Below the pieces are notes generated by a model. The model saw only the letters and a program-made list of their open reading frames with translations, ran no database searches and was not told the origin of the DNA. Shown in pieces: positions 45,230 through 54,921 of a stretch of DNA of 64,000 nt. Source of the DNA: Planotetraspora phitsanulokensis (GTDB taxonomy: Bacteria; Actinomycetota; Actinomycetes; Streptosporangiales; Streptosporangiaceae). The stretch is taken from positions 434,001 to 498,000 of the forward strand of contig NZ_BOOP01000003.1 of assembly GCF_016863295.1 (NCBI RefSeq). Reading direction: 5' to 3'. The position numbers and the translations under genes were made by a program. Position 1 is the first letter of the stretch. Each line of letters opens with the position of its first letter.

Positions 45230-45973
45230 ATGGAGCAGACATTGGCCGGCAAGGTCGCAATGGTCACCGGCGGCTCGCGGGGAATCGGGGCGGGCATCGC
45301 ACGGCGGCTCGCGGCGGCCGGCGCCACGGTCGCGATCACTTACGTCTCCTCCGGTGAACAGGCCGAGCTGATGGTGAAATCCATCCAGATGGCCGGCGGC
45401 GGCGCGCTGGCCGTACGGATCGACTCCGCGGACCGGGCGGCCCTCCGCGCCGGGGTCGGACAGATCGTCCAGCGACTCGGCCGGCTCGACATCCTCGTCA
45501 ACAACGCGGGAGTCGGCGGCGTCGGGCCCATCGGGGAGATCGCCGACGATGACTACGACCACGCCCTGGCCGTCAACCTCACCGCCGTCTTCGCCGCCAG
45601 CCAGGAGGCGCTGCGGCACCTCGGCCCGGGTGGGCGCATCATCACGATCGGCAGCATCAACGCCGACCGGATCCACTTCCCCGGCGGCACCGTGTACGCC
45701 CTGACCAAGGCCGGTGTCGCCGGCTTCACCCGCGCCCTCGCCCGGGAGGTCAGCAGCCGCGGCATCACCGTGAACACCGTGCAGCCCGGCCCGGTCGCCA
45801 CCGACATGAACCCCGCCGAGGGCGCCTTCGCCGAGATCACCCGCCCGCACATCGCCGTCGCCCGCTACGGCACCGCCGACGAGATCGGGAGCCTCGTCGC
45901 CTACCTCGCCGGTCCGGACGCGGCCTACATCACCGGCGCGACCATCAACGCGGACGGCGGATTCGCCGCCTGA
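45230..45973 (+). CDS. SDR-family oxidoreductase (FabG-like)
   Basis: ATG 45230 has GAAGGGAAG upstream. The 247-residue classical SDR has TGGSRGIGAGIARRL, LDILVNNAGVGG, Ser in ITIGSINADR and YALTKAG (catalytic YxxxK), plus PGPVATDMNP and the C-terminal TINADGGFAA, close to 3-oxoacyl-ACP-reductase-like enzymes that use NAD(P)H. It is divergent from, and presumably controlled by, the TetR protein. Such TetR-SDR pairs usually respond to a toxic or foreign carbonyl compound; substrate unknown. Confidence 0.9.
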   Translation: MEQTLAGKVAMVTGGSRGIGAGIARRLAAAGATVAITYVSSGEQAELMVKSIQMAGGGALAVRIDSADRAALRAGVGQIVQRLGRLDILVNNAGVGGVGPIGEIADDDYDHALAVNLTAVFAASQEALRHLGPGGRIITIGSINADRIHFPGGTVYALTKAGVAGFTRALAREVSSRGITVNTVQPGPVATDMNPAEGAFAEITRPHIAVARYGTADEIGSLVAYLAGPDAAYITGATINADGGFAA

Positions 45974-46050
45974 CCTGGGTCAACGCCTCCGCCGAGCCGC
46001 CCAGTCCACCTGACGCGACCCGCCGCATTGTTCTGGCGGATCAGCACACG

Positions 46051-46081
46051 GGGCCGGCCCGGTTGGAGTCCGGGCCGGCCC
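46051..46081. terminator. Bidirectional terminator between SDR and phosphoesterase genes
   Basis: GGGCCGGCCCGG (46051-46062) and CCGGGCCGGCCC (46070-46081) form a 12-bp stem with a 7-nt loop between two converging genes. Confidence 0.75.
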
Positions 46082-46103
46082 TGTGTCGTGGGGTCGGTGT
46101 GCG

Positions 46104-49100
46104 TTACGGCGCGGAGACGCGGTCGAGAATGCCCACCGCGTCGGTGCCCGGGGTGACGACGAGCTTGCGGGTGAGGGTGTAGGAGCCACCCGCCGGCACG
46201 TCGACGTTGAACCGGCTCATCACCCAGTTGCCCGCGGCGTAGACGTCGAAGGCGCTGGCCGGCGTGCCGTAGACGAGACCGAAGACCTGCGGGTCGGTCC
46301 CGGTCATGCCGATGTACGGCTTGGTCGGGGTGTACGCCGCCGTCGCACCCGGCGTCACGATGCCGGCGCCCGGGATGACGCTGGCCTGGCCGGCCGCGTC
46401 GTGGTCCATCGCGTCACCGGTCCACACGCTGAGTGGAGCCGAGCCGGAGTTGCTCAGCTCCGTCGAGACCGTGGCGAAGTCGTCGCCCGGCTTCAGCGTG
46501 TACGTCGTCGTCGCCGTCAGGCCCGTGAAGCCCTTGACCGGCCCGGACACCCGGACGACGGCCTTGTCGCCGGTCGCCTGGACGATCTGGATGTCGGTCG
46601 CCGCCACCGACCGGATGTCCCACGCGCTACCGCCGGTCGGCTGGGTCGCCGAGACGTAGGGCAGGTTGATCCAGTCGAACTGGTCGGCCATGCCGCGGAC
46701 GGCGATGTCGACCGGCTTGCCGCGGGTGCCACCGGAGAGCTGCGAGTCGTTGTAGGCGTCGGCGATCGCCATCGAGAGCTTGTCGTTCTCGAGCATGACG
46801 TCGCCGTAGCCCGCCTCGACCAGACCCGAGCCGATCTGCTTGCCGTAGCTCGCCTCGACCGTGACCGGCTTCAGCGCGACGTCGGCGACGCCGCTGCCCG
46901 CCGCCGGCACGGTGACCGCGCCGGTGGCCGTCTCGTAGCCCAGCTTGGACACCCGGACGTCGTACCGACCGGTCGGGGCCTTGACGAGGTACTTGCCCTG
47001 GGCGTCGGTGCTCGTGGTCGCGACCACCGTGCCGGCCTGCTCGAGGGCGACCCGGGCACCGGAGACGGCGGCGCCGCCCGCGGTGATCGTGCCGGCCGCG
47101 CGAGCGGTGTCCGGGACGGCCGCGTCGTGCAGGTCGATCTCGTCGGCCCACTGCGCGATGTTGCGGGTGGGGTCGCCACCGGCGGTCGCGTAGTCGGTCA
47201 GGTGGTAGAAGCTGAACTGCTTGGTGGCGCCGGGCGCCATCGTGGCGTCGTAGTAGAGACCCTCGACGTAGCCGTACGCACCGACGGCGGCCGGCGTGTC
47301 CAGTGCCCACGCGAGACCGTGGGCGGCCTGGCCGTTCGTGGTGGCCGCGTCAGCACCGACGTAGACGTAGTTCCCGGTCCAGCCCGAGGTCTTCAGACCC
47401 GGGTTGGTGCCGCTGAACCCGGGGATCCGGCCGTTGTCGACCGAGCTGTCGGGGTCGATCATGTAGTTGAAGTAGCCCTGGTAGCCCGTCGTGCCGGTGT
47501 TGGTCAGCTTGACCGTCATCTTCACGATCGGAGCGTCGGGCAGGGTCTCGTAGCGGACCTGCGCCTTGATGGCCGGGTTCGCCCGGTACTGACCGTTGCC
47601 GACCACGGCAGCGCCGTCGACCGCGAGGCCGGGCAGGTCGAGCTGGTCGTTCGGCCGGTCCCACGAGTCGGGCGGCGTGAGGCTCGGGCGCAGCAGCATC
47701 TCGCCCCAGTCGAGGGTCTCGGCGCCGTTGGCGTCGTTGAGCAGGAGGTCCGACAGCGCGCCCTGGCCCAGACCGCCCACGCCGTTGTTTCCGCCGACGC
47801 CGTTGTTGCCGGCGGCGTACGGCGTCACGGACGCCCGGATCTTGTCGTTGGCCAGGTAGTAGTACTCCTTGCCCGTGACGACGTCCGTGCGCGTGCTGCC
47901 GTTGCCGTAGTCCGGCGCGTACGTCGACTTGCCGGCGACCGGGTGGGTCACCTTGATCAGCTTCAGGTCGGCCGTCGCGTTGCCGGTGGTGCCGACCGTG
48001 ATGCTCGCCGCCGAGTGGTCGTCGGCGATCAGGCCGCGCTTGGCGGCCGTGACGGTCCAGGTCGACGCCGGCAGGCCGATCCGGTAGTGGCCCTTGGCGT
48101 CGGTGCTGGTCACCGCGGTGTCCTGACCGGCGGCGACGGCGGTGACCTTCGCGCCGGCGATCGGAGCGCCCGTCTCCGGGTCGCTGACCGTGCCGGTTAC
48201 GGTCGCCCAGCGCTGCGCGGACTCGCCGCCCGGCACGTAGGCGTAGAGGTTGCCGTCCCAGGCGCCCGTCACGACGGTGTTGCCGCTGACGGCCGGGCCG
48301 GCGCCCACCCAGGTGCCGATCTCGTGGCTCCACAGGATTTGGCCGGTGTCGGTGGCCAGGGCGTAGAACTTGCCGTTGTTGGCTCCGACGAAGAGCGTGT
48401 CGCCGGCCACGACCGGGCTGGACATGACTCCACCGTGGTAGATGTCGCCGGGCAGCACCCGCTCCCAGAAGACGTTGCCGGTCTGGGCGTCGAGGGCGAC
48501 GACGGCGCCGCTCGGGAAGCCCATGTAGACGACGCCGTCCTTGACGGCCGCGGCGCTCGGGGTCGAGCCGCTCGAGACGAGCGAGGAACGCGAGCTCTGG
48601 TAGGTCCACAGCGTCGCGCCGGTCTTGGCGTCACGGGCGGCGATGCCGTTGTTGGCGCCGATGAAGACCTTGCCCTCGGCCGCGGTCGGTACGCCGTCCT
48701 GCCAGCTGCCGAGCGACTCGGTTCCGGTCCACTTGCGGGCGCCGGTGGCCAGGTCGTAGGCGAGCACGCGGTCGGCGGTCTCGTTGCCGACGTACACGGT
48801 GCCGTCCATGACGGCGGGCGTGCCGTCGCTCATGGTCGCGCCGGACATCGGGGAGGCCCAGATCTGCCGCCCGGTGCGCGTGTCGAGCGCCTTGAGGACG
48901 CCCTGGCTGCCGATGCCGAAACGGGTCTGGTAGGGCCAGAGCACGGTGTGGCCGGAGACGGCCGGCGAGTAGTAGCCGTAGGTGCGCTGGTTGTTCGGGG
49001 CCGGCGCCTGCTCGGGCACGGCCTTCCAGCGCAGCTGGCCGGTCACCGCGTCCACGGCGTAGAGCTCCGAGCCGAGGGTCGGCGCGAAGATCAGGCCGTC

Positions 49101-50822
49101 GCCGTAGGCGAGGCTGCCGTGGATCGACTGCGGCACCTCGAAGTTCCACAGCTCCTTGCCGTTCTTGAGCTGGACGGCGTGGATCCGGCTGTTGCCGTCG
49201 CCGTTCTCGTCGCGGGTGCCCGCGTAGACGACGCCGTCGTGGATGACCGGCGACCCGGTGAGGAAGGTGCCGTCGGTGCGGAAGCTCCAGGCCAGGCGGC
49301 GGCCGGCCTCCTGCGCCGGCGCGACACCGGAGTGGGCCTGGTTGCCGTGGTGCTGGTCCCAGTCACCGCCGGCGACCGGCTTGAGCGCCGGCTCGTCGGT
49401 GAGGGTGAAGTCCGCCGACTTGGTCCAGGTCTTTCCCGTCGCGTCGACCACCTGCACGTCGATGCTGTGCTCACCGACCGTCTGCCGGCTGTCGGGCAGG
49501 TTGCCCTGCCAGGTGAACTCGCCGCTGTGGTGCAGCGGCATCCAGTTCTTGTCGCCGGCGATCCGGTAGCGCGCCGAGACGACCTCGTCGCCGGTGTCGT
49601 AGGCGTTGATCTGGATGCCCGGGAACTTCGCGGCCGGCACCTTCGAGCCCGGCGCGGGGCTGACGATGGTGAGGTGCTCGTTCTCGCCGTACATCCGGAA
49701 CGGGTTGTCGAAGCCCGGACCCGCCATGTGGATGTAGCGGAAGCCGCGGGGCGCGTTGTCGATCGTGTAGGAGCTCGACACGGTCTGGATGTGCTTGGCG
49801 GTCGAGGCGAACGCCGAGTGGTTCTCGACGTGGTTGGAGTGCTCGTGGCCGACCAGGATCAGCTGCGCCTTGTAGTGCTCGAGCACGTCACCGAAGGCGT
49901 CGTACGTCGACGGCGAGCCGAACGGGACGTTCATCGGCTGGTGGGTGAGGACGACGACCTCGATGTCGTTGGTCGGGTCGTCGTCGAGCGGAACGCTCGC
50001 GGCGAGGTCGTCCTTGAGCCAGTTCAGCTCCTCGTCGAACGGCGCCGAGCCGTTGTTCTCGAGCACCACGAAGTGCCGGTTGCCGTAGTTGAACGAGTAC
50101 CACTCCGGACCGACGTTCTTGCGATAGTTGTCGATCTTGTCCTCGTACGCCGACCCGCTCGCGTACTCGTGGTTGCCGACGGCCGGCCACACGCCGACGG
50201 CCGACTGCTGGGTGCCGCGACGATACGTGTCGAACTGCCCCTGGCTGGCGTCGTTGGTGAGGTCGCCACTGACCGCGATGAAGCGCAGGTCGGTGCCCGT
50301 GGAGTTGATCTCGCGGATCTGGTCGGGCAGCTGTGCGTTGACGTGCGGGTCGGCGATGTTGGCCCAGGAGAAGGTGTCGCCGTCGGAGAGGTCATCACGG
50401 ACGAGCGCGAAGTCCGCGGTCGGCGTGGCGTCGTCGGCGAGCTGGCCGAGGTTGGCCCAGAACCTCGGCTCCTTGTACTGGTCCAGGCCGAACCGGTAGC
50501 CCCGCGGCTGACCGGCCCACACGATGTCCGTCGTGCGACGGTCGGTGGAGATTGTCAGCGAGTAGGAGCCGTCGGCGGCGGTCGTGGTGGCGACCTCGCC
50601 GTCGGAGACGCGCACGCCGGCCAGGCCGACCTCGTCGGAGTTGCGCTGGCCATCGCCGTTGGCGTCGACGTACACGACGCCGCTGACGGTGGCCTCCGGC
50701 GGGTCGATGGCGGCCGCCGCGTACGACGCGAGCGGGCCCGCCACGACGCTGGCGGCGAGCCCCAGCGTCGTGGCGTACAGGACGAGGCGCAGGCGCGCGC
50801 GTGTCCAGGGGAACGAGGACAT
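46104..50822 (-). CDS. Very large secreted metallophosphoesterase with PQQ-type propeller
   Basis: ATG 50822 has AAGGA at 50829-50833; the frame extends upstream only as a shadow of the HupE-like gene. The 1572-residue product has a signal peptide (1-38); an SdrD/Cna-B-like domain with DANGDGQRNSDE (about 45-140); a calcineurin-like phosphoesterase (about 145-370: NIADPHVN, SGDLTND, GNHEYAS, THQPMN, GHEHSNH); a beta segment; an 8-bladed PQQ/WD40-like propeller (about 485-860, WDQHHGNQAHSG, LYAVDAVTGQLRWK); carboxypeptidase-regulatory domains (about 870-930 and 1240-1310); and two large beta modules. No sortase motif. It is the second gene of an operon with a HupE-like membrane protein. Confidence 0.85.
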   Translation of the reverse strand: MSSFPWTRARLRLVLYATTLGLAASVVAGPLASYAAAAIDPPEATVSGVVYVDANGDGQRNSDEVGLAGVRVSDGEVATTTAADGSYSLTISTDRRTTDIVWAGQPRGYRFGLDQYKEPRFWANLGQLADDATPTADFALVRDDLSDGDTFSWANIADPHVNAQLPDQIREINSTGTDLRFIAVSGDLTNDASQGQFDTYRRGTQQSAVGVWPAVGNHEYASGSAYEDKIDNYRKNVGPEWYSFNYGNRHFVVLENNGSAPFDEELNWLKDDLAASVPLDDDPTNDIEVVVLTHQPMNVPFGSPSTYDAFGDVLEHYKAQLILVGHEHSNHVENHSAFASTAKHIQTVSSSYTIDNAPRGFRYIHMAGPGFDNPFRMYGENEHLTIVSPAPGSKVPAAKFPGIQINAYDTGDEVVSARYRIAGDKNWMPLHHSGEFTWQGNLPDSRQTVGEHSIDVQVVDATGKTWTKSADFTLTDEPALKPVAGGDWDQHHGNQAHSGVAPAQEAGRRLAWSFRTDGTFLTGSPVIHDGVVYAGTRDENGDGNSRIHAVQLKNGKELWNFEVPQSIHGSLAYGDGLIFAPTLGSELYAVDAVTGQLRWKAVPEQAPAPNNQRTYGYYSPAVSGHTVLWPYQTRFGIGSQGVLKALDTRTGRQIWASPMSGATMSDGTPAVMDGTVYVGNETADRVLAYDLATGARKWTGTESLGSWQDGVPTAAEGKVFIGANNGIAARDAKTGATLWTYQSSRSSLVSSGSTPSAAAVKDGVVYMGFPSGAVVALDAQTGNVFWERVLPGDIYHGGVMSSPVVAGDTLFVGANNGKFYALATDTGQILWSHEIGTWVGAGPAVSGNTVVTGAWDGNLYAYVPGGESAQRWATVTGTVSDPETGAPIAGAKVTAVAAGQDTAVTSTDAKGHYRIGLPASTWTVTAAKRGLIADDHSAASITVGTTGNATADLKLIKVTHPVAGKSTYAPDYGNGSTRTDVVTGKEYYYLANDKIRASVTPYAAGNNGVGGNNGVGGLGQGALSDLLLNDANGAETLDWGEMLLRPSLTPPDSWDRPNDQLDLPGLAVDGAAVVGNGQYRANPAIKAQVRYETLPDAPIVKMTVKLTNTGTTGYQGYFNYMIDPDSSVDNGRIPGFSGTNPGLKTSGWTGNYVYVGADAATTNGQAAHGLAWALDTPAAVGAYGYVEGLYYDATMAPGATKQFSFYHLTDYATAGGDPTRNIAQWADEIDLHDAAVPDTARAAGTITAGGAAVSGARVALEQAGTVVATTSTDAQGKYLVKAPTGRYDVRVSKLGYETATGAVTVPAAGSGVADVALKPVTVEASYGKQIGSGLVEAGYGDVMLENDKLSMAIADAYNDSQLSGGTRGKPVDIAVRGMADQFDWINLPYVSATQPTGGSAWDIRSVAATDIQIVQATGDKAVVRVSGPVKGFTGLTATTTYTLKPGDDFATVSTELSNSGSAPLSVWTGDAMDHDAAGQASVIPGAGIVTPGATAAYTPTKPYIGMTGTDPQVFGLVYGTPASAFDVYAAGNWVMSRFNVDVPAGGSYTLTRKLVVTPGTDAVGILDRVSAP

Positions 50823-50851
50823 CGGGATCCTTCGGGGTGGGGAGAGGGCTG

Positions 50852-51982
50852 TCAGGTCAGGAGCGGCGAGCGTTCGACGAACCAGACCAGACCGGCACCG
50901 GCGACGGCGACGGTCGCCGCGACGGTGCCGAGCATGAGGGCGCGAGCGGCGACCGGCGTGGTCGCGGCCCTGCGCAGGAACAGCAGCGCCGGGAAGGCGA
51001 GCGCGATGATCGTCAACTGGACGAGTTCGATGCCGACGTTGAAGGAGACCAGGTCGGCCAGCGTCGAGGCCGACAGCGGGCCGTCGACGCTGAGCGCGCC
51101 CGCGAAGCCGAGCCCGTGCAGCAGCCCGAAGCCGAAGACCACGGGCAGCCGGTGGCTCGTCCTCGGCGAGAGCAGGTTGTCGAGCGCGACGAACGCGATC
51201 GACAGCGCGATGAGCGGCTCGACGATCCACCCGGGCACGCTGACCCAGCCGATCGCGGCCAGCACCAGGGTCACCGAGTGTGCGACCGTGAAGGCCGTGG
51301 CGACCTCGACGACGTCGCGCAGCCGCTTCGCGCCCAGCAGCAGCGCCAGTAGGAACAGCACGTGGTCGAGCCCGAAGAGCAGGTGCTCCGCCCCGAGCTG
51401 GACGAACCGCGGGATCTCGCTGAGCAGGTCGGTGCGCCCCACCGTGACGCTGGTGCGGTCGGTGTCGAGCAACGTCGTACCGCGGCGGCCGTCGACGTCG
51501 TAGGCCACCATCGTTTTGGTGTCGTCGACGACGCCGTCGGAGGCGCGGAAGATGTCGCTGCGGACGGTGAGCGCGCCGGACGCCGGGCAGTCGTAGGCGA
51601 GCGCGACCCGCACCGCGCCGGAGTCGGCGAGTTCGACGCGGGCGTCGTCCTCAGCCGTGCACCCGATCGCGCCGCGGCTCAACCGCAGCCGCCCGCCGAC
51701 ATACGCCGCCACGTCGCTCGCGTGCGCGTCCAGCGAAATGCGCCGCACCTCGGTCGGCACCTCGGCGGCCGCGCCGTCCACGCCGACCGCGTCCGGGCTC
51801 AGGGCACCGTCGAGACTCAGCAACCGGGCGAGGACGTCGTACTCCACGTCGACGACAGCCGCGACGCCGTCGCCCTGGCTGCGAAGGTCGACCGCGACCG
51901 AGGTCGCGCGGACGTGCGCCTGCGCCGGAGCGGCGACCAGGAGCACGGCAGCAAGGGCGGCGAGGAACGCCAGGAGACGCAC
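50852..51982 (-). CDS. HupE/UreJ-family membrane protein
   Basis: GTG 51982 has GGAAG nine bases upstream; a TTG at 51988 is three bases from the same site. The 376-residue protein has a signal peptide (LLAFLAALAAVLLVAAPAQA), an extracytoplasmic domain of about 150 residues and a C-terminal part with six or seven helices that carries the HupE_UreJ_2 signature: GAEHLLFGLDHVLFLLALLL, FTVAHSVTLVLAA, FGFGLLHGLGFAGAL. The conserved His residues suggest metal (Ni or other) handling or small-molecule passage. The gene is 29 bp upstream of the phosphoesterase gene and in the same direction. No hydrogenase or urease gene is nearby. Confidence 0.85.
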   Translation of the reverse strand: MRLLAFLAALAAVLLVAAPAQAHVRATSVAVDLRSQGDGVAAVVDVEYDVLARLLSLDGALSPDAVGVDGAAAEVPTEVRRISLDAHASDVAAYVGGRLRLSRGAIGCTAEDDARVELADSGAVRVALAYDCPASGALTVRSDIFRASDGVVDDTKTMVAYDVDGRRGTTLLDTDRTSVTVGRTDLLSEIPRFVQLGAEHLLFGLDHVLFLLALLLGAKRLRDVVEVATAFTVAHSVTLVLAAIGWVSVPGWIVEPLIALSIAFVALDNLLSPRTSHRLPVVFGFGLLHGLGFAGALSVDGPLSASTLADLVSFNVGIELVQLTIIALAFPALLFLRRAATTPVAARALMLGTVAATVAVAGAGLVWFVERSPLLT

Positions 51983-51988
51983 AGGCAA

Positions 51989-52403
51989 GCACTTCCGTCG
52001 TGGGGGGACCGGCGGTCGTTCACCAACCCTGCAGTGCTCGCTTCACACCCGGCAACTCGAGACGACCCAATTCACCGAACCTTCCGCTGCCGGTCGCCCA
52101 CCGGCCGAAAGCCGGGTTTCTGGGCGCCGAAAACCGGGTTTTGGGGCCCGGCTACGAGGCCCGCGTACGAAGCCGGGTGAGCCCGGCGGCCAGGGCGCAC
52201 CCGCACGAGTTGAGCATGACGTCGGCGGCGCGGCTCAACGGCAACTGGCCGAGCTCGATGAGCAGTGACAGGCCCGCCCCGCCCTGTCCGGATATAGGTG
52301 ATTCCTGGCCGGACGAAGGCGGCGCCGCTCACCGGTCAGTCGGCAGCATGAAAGTCGGACACACAGTCCCACAGCCGACACACTGCCCAGAGAGTCAGAG
52401 GTC
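51989..52403. other. Divergent intergenic region (HupE-like / HD protein)
   Basis: About 415 bp with no supportable gene. It contains a tandem repeat (52105-52148) and GGGCCCGG-type symmetrical words, but no promoter I would defend. Confidence 0.4.
52105..52148. repeat. Tandem pair of imperfect 22-bp repeats
   Basis: CCGAAAGCCGGGTTTCTGGGCG (52105-52126) is followed by CCGAAAACCGGGTTTTGGGGCC (52127-52148), aligning with no gaps at most positions. It lies in the divergent region, so it may be a regulator site or a small decayed repeat. Confidence 0.5.
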
Positions 52404-53042
52404 ATGCCAGAGGTCATCGCAGGGTTGGAGATTCCTGACACAGCGGCGGTCGCCGAAGCCACCGCGCTCATCCAGGAGACGACCAGCCCCCTCATCTACC
52501 ACCACTCCCGGCGAGTCTTCTTCTTCAGCCTGATCCACGCTCACAAGCTCGGCGTCCAACCGGACCCAGAACTGCTCTACCTGGCGGCCATCTTCCACGA
52601 CACCGGCCTCATGACCCCCTTCTCCGACGTCGAGCAACGCTTCGAAGTCGACGGCGCCGACCACGCACGCAAATTCCTCCTCGACCGGGGTTTCTCAACA
52701 ACCGCCGCCGAAACCGTCTGGACGGCGATCGCACTGCACACCACACCGGGCATCCCCGACCGGATGGCCCCGGAAATCGCGACCACACAGCTCGGCATCC
52801 TGACCGACGTACTCGGCCTCGGCCTGGACGGAATCGAACACGATCAGCTCGGCGAAATCCTCGCGCTCCACCCACGAGGAGACTTCAAGAACGAGTTCCT
52901 GCGAGCCTCCGTCGACGGGCTCAAGAACCGCCCCGAAACCACCAACGGCACCGTGAACTCCGACCTGCTCGAGCACTTCATCCCCGGCTTCCGGCGCACG
53001 ACGACAGTCGAGCGCATCCTCGGCTCACCCTGGCCGAGCTGA
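52404..53042 (+). CDS. HD-domain phosphohydrolase / cyanamide hydratase-like
   Basis: A 212-residue HD-fold protein. The metal ligands are visible: YHHSRRVFFF (His), LAAIFHDTGL (His-Asp) and a later His/Asp in IALHTTPGIPD, all typical of single-domain HD hydrolases. Residue pattern and length match the cyanamide-hydratase-like actinobacterial group more than GTPases or phosphodiesterases. ATG 52404 has AGAGG close upstream. It faces the alkylsulfatase gene with 70 bp between. Confidence 0.82.
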   Translation: MPEVIAGLEIPDTAAVAEATALIQETTSPLIYHHSRRVFFFSLIHAHKLGVQPDPELLYLAAIFHDTGLMTPFSDVEQRFEVDGADHARKFLLDRGFSTTAAETVWTAIALHTTPGIPDRMAPEIATTQLGILTDVLGLGLDGIEHDQLGEILALHPRGDFKNEFLRASVDGLKNRPETTNGTVNSDLLEHFIPGFRRTTTVERILGSPWPS

Positions 53043-53112
53043 CCAGCGGCCGACGCCCTCCACGAGCTGGGTGACGCGCTGCCGCGTTCGGTGGCCTGGT
53101 CTGAGCAGGCCG

Positions 53113-54921
53113 TCAGGGGGTGACGATGTTGAAGTCGCGGTCGGCGTCGTCCAGGAGCCCCATCAAAGTGTTGAGCGCCTGACGGTCTCCGGAGGTCTGG
53201 ACGCCGCCCAGGTCGCCGGAGGCGACCAGAGCGAGCAGTTGCGTCTTGGTCAGGGTCACCGTGAGGTCCGCCGGGGTCGCCTCGCGGGACCGGGTCTGGA
53301 TGAGGACCCCGTTGGCCACGCTGGTCCTGATCTCCTCCTTGCGGTCGGTGAGATTCCAGTCGATGGTCAGGCGGGTGTCCCAGGCGCGGGGACCGTTGAT
53401 GCGGATGGCCAGGGAGTCGAAGATCTGCTCGGCGCTCAGAGCGCGAGCGAGGTCGGTGCCGACGCTGTCGAGAGGGTTCTGCGGCTTGTCGCCGCGCAAT
53501 TCTGCGGCGCCCTGCAGGTAGAAGTTCCGCCAGGTGCCGTTTTCGCTGCCATGACCGAGTTTCTCGTAGACCTTCGCCAGGAGTTCCTTGGCGGCGGTGT
53601 CGGCCGGGTCGGCGAACACGACGTAGTTGAGGATCTGGGCGGCCCAGCGCCACTCCCCTGCCTGGTAGGCCTCCTCGGCCTTGGGCAGAATGTTCCGCGC
53701 TCCGCCCATGAGCTCCACGTGCCTGCGTGCCGACTCCTGCGCGGGGAGCTCCCAGAGATGGGCGGGGTTGCCGTCGAACCAGCCCATGTAGCGCTGGTAG
53801 ACGGCCTTGACGTTGTGGGACACCGAGCCGTAATAGCCGCGGGCGTGCCACGCCCGGTCGAGTGCCGGCGGAAGCTCCATCATCTCGGCGATCTCCAGAC
53901 CGGTATGGCCCTGGTTGAGCAGTCTCAGCGTCTGGTCGTGCAGGTAGGCGTACAGGTCGCGCTGCTGGGACAGGAACACGGCGAGCTCCCGCGTCCCCCA
54001 CGTCGGCCAGTGGTGGGAGGCGAACAGCACATCGGAGTCAGCGGCGAACATCTCGATCGCCTCGGTGAGGTAGCGGGACCAGACCCGAGCGTCCCGGACG
54101 AGCGCGCCGCGCAGGGTCAACACGTTGTGCAGGTTGTGGGTGGCGTTTTCGGCCATGCACAGGGCCCGGTGGTCAGGGAGGAAGAAGTTCATCTCGGCCG
54201 GCGCCTCGGTGCCCGGAGTGAGCTGGAAGACGATGCGGACGCCGTCGATCGCCTCCTCCTGGCCGGTGCGGGTGACGTGGAGTGTCGGTTCGATCAGCGA
54301 GATCGTTCCAGCGGAAGTGATCTGGCCGAGCCCCGTGCCGATCTGGCCGGTGGCGCTCTTGGGCAGCGCCGCTCCGTACATGAAGACCGCCCGCCGGTTC
54401 ATCGCGGTCCCGGAGTACACGTTCTCGGATACGGCGTGCTCCATGAATCCGGCGGGAGCGATGATCGGGACGCTCCCCCCGTCGGGCACGACCCCTCGGA
54501 CGCCGCCGAAGTGGTCTGCGTGGGAGTGACTGAAGATGACCGCGGTCACCGGCCGGTTTCCCCTGTGCCGCCGGTAGAGCTCGACCGCGGCCGCCGCACA
54601 CTCGGTGGACAAGAGCGGGTCGATGACGACGACGCCCCGTTCGCCCTCGACGAAGGAGACATTGGACAGGTCGAACCCGCGTACCTGATAGACCCCATCG
54701 GTCACCCGGTAGAGGCCGTGCTTGGCCGTGAGCTGGGACTGCCGCCACAGACTCGGGTGCGCCGTGTCGGGGCACGGCCCGCTCAGGAATGCATAGGCAC
54801 CGAAATCCCACACGACCCGGCCCCGGGCATCCTTGATCGTCTCCTGCGACGTCGTCCCGACGAACCCCCTGTCCGCGGCCTCGAAATCAGTGCGGTCCTC
54901 CAGCGGCGGCATGACACTCAC
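53113..54921 (-). CDS. Alkyl/aryl-sulfatase of the MBL superfamily (SdsA1-like)
   Basis: GTG 54921 has GAAGGGG at 54927-54933; upstream in-frame starts have no such site. The 602-residue enzyme has the metallo-beta-lactamase core with AVIFSHSHADHFGG (zinc site), AENATHNLHN and SHHWPTWG, an alkylsulfatase dimerisation domain (about 370-450, GHTGLEIAEMMELPP, RYMGWFDGNP) and the C-terminal SCP2-like domain (about 460-600, RALSAEQIFDSLAI). SdsA1 enzymes hydrolyse primary alkyl sulfates such as SDS to alcohol and sulfate. No secretion signal is evident. Confidence 0.92.
   Translation of the reverse strand: MSVMPPLEDRTDFEAADRGFVGTTSQETIKDARGRVVWDFGAYAFLSGPCPDTAHPSLWRQSQLTAKHGLYRVTDGVYQVRGFDLSNVSFVEGERGVVVIDPLLSTECAAAAVELYRRHRGNRPVTAVIFSHSHADHFGGVRGVVPDGGSVPIIAPAGFMEHAVSENVYSGTAMNRRAVFMYGAALPKSATGQIGTGLGQITSAGTISLIEPTLHVTRTGQEEAIDGVRIVFQLTPGTEAPAEMNFFLPDHRALCMAENATHNLHNVLTLRGALVRDARVWSRYLTEAIEMFAADSDVLFASHHWPTWGTRELAVFLSQQRDLYAYLHDQTLRLLNQGHTGLEIAEMMELPPALDRAWHARGYYGSVSHNVKAVYQRYMGWFDGNPAHLWELPAQESARRHVELMGGARNILPKAEEAYQAGEWRWAAQILNYVVFADPADTAAKELLAKVYEKLGHGSENGTWRNFYLQGAAELRGDKPQNPLDSVGTDLARALSAEQIFDSLAIRINGPRAWDTRLTIDWNLTDRKEEIRTSVANGVLIQTRSREATPADLTVTLTKTQLLALVASGDLGGVQTSGDRQALNTLMGLLDDADRDFNIVTP

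Noticed and set aside
46083-51503. An open frame of about 1800 codons on the plus strand opposite the large phosphoesterase
   Set aside because: It is the antisense shadow of a GC-rich gene: it has no domain, is extremely Arg/Val/Gly-rich and lacks a ribosome site, while the minus strand shows clear domains.
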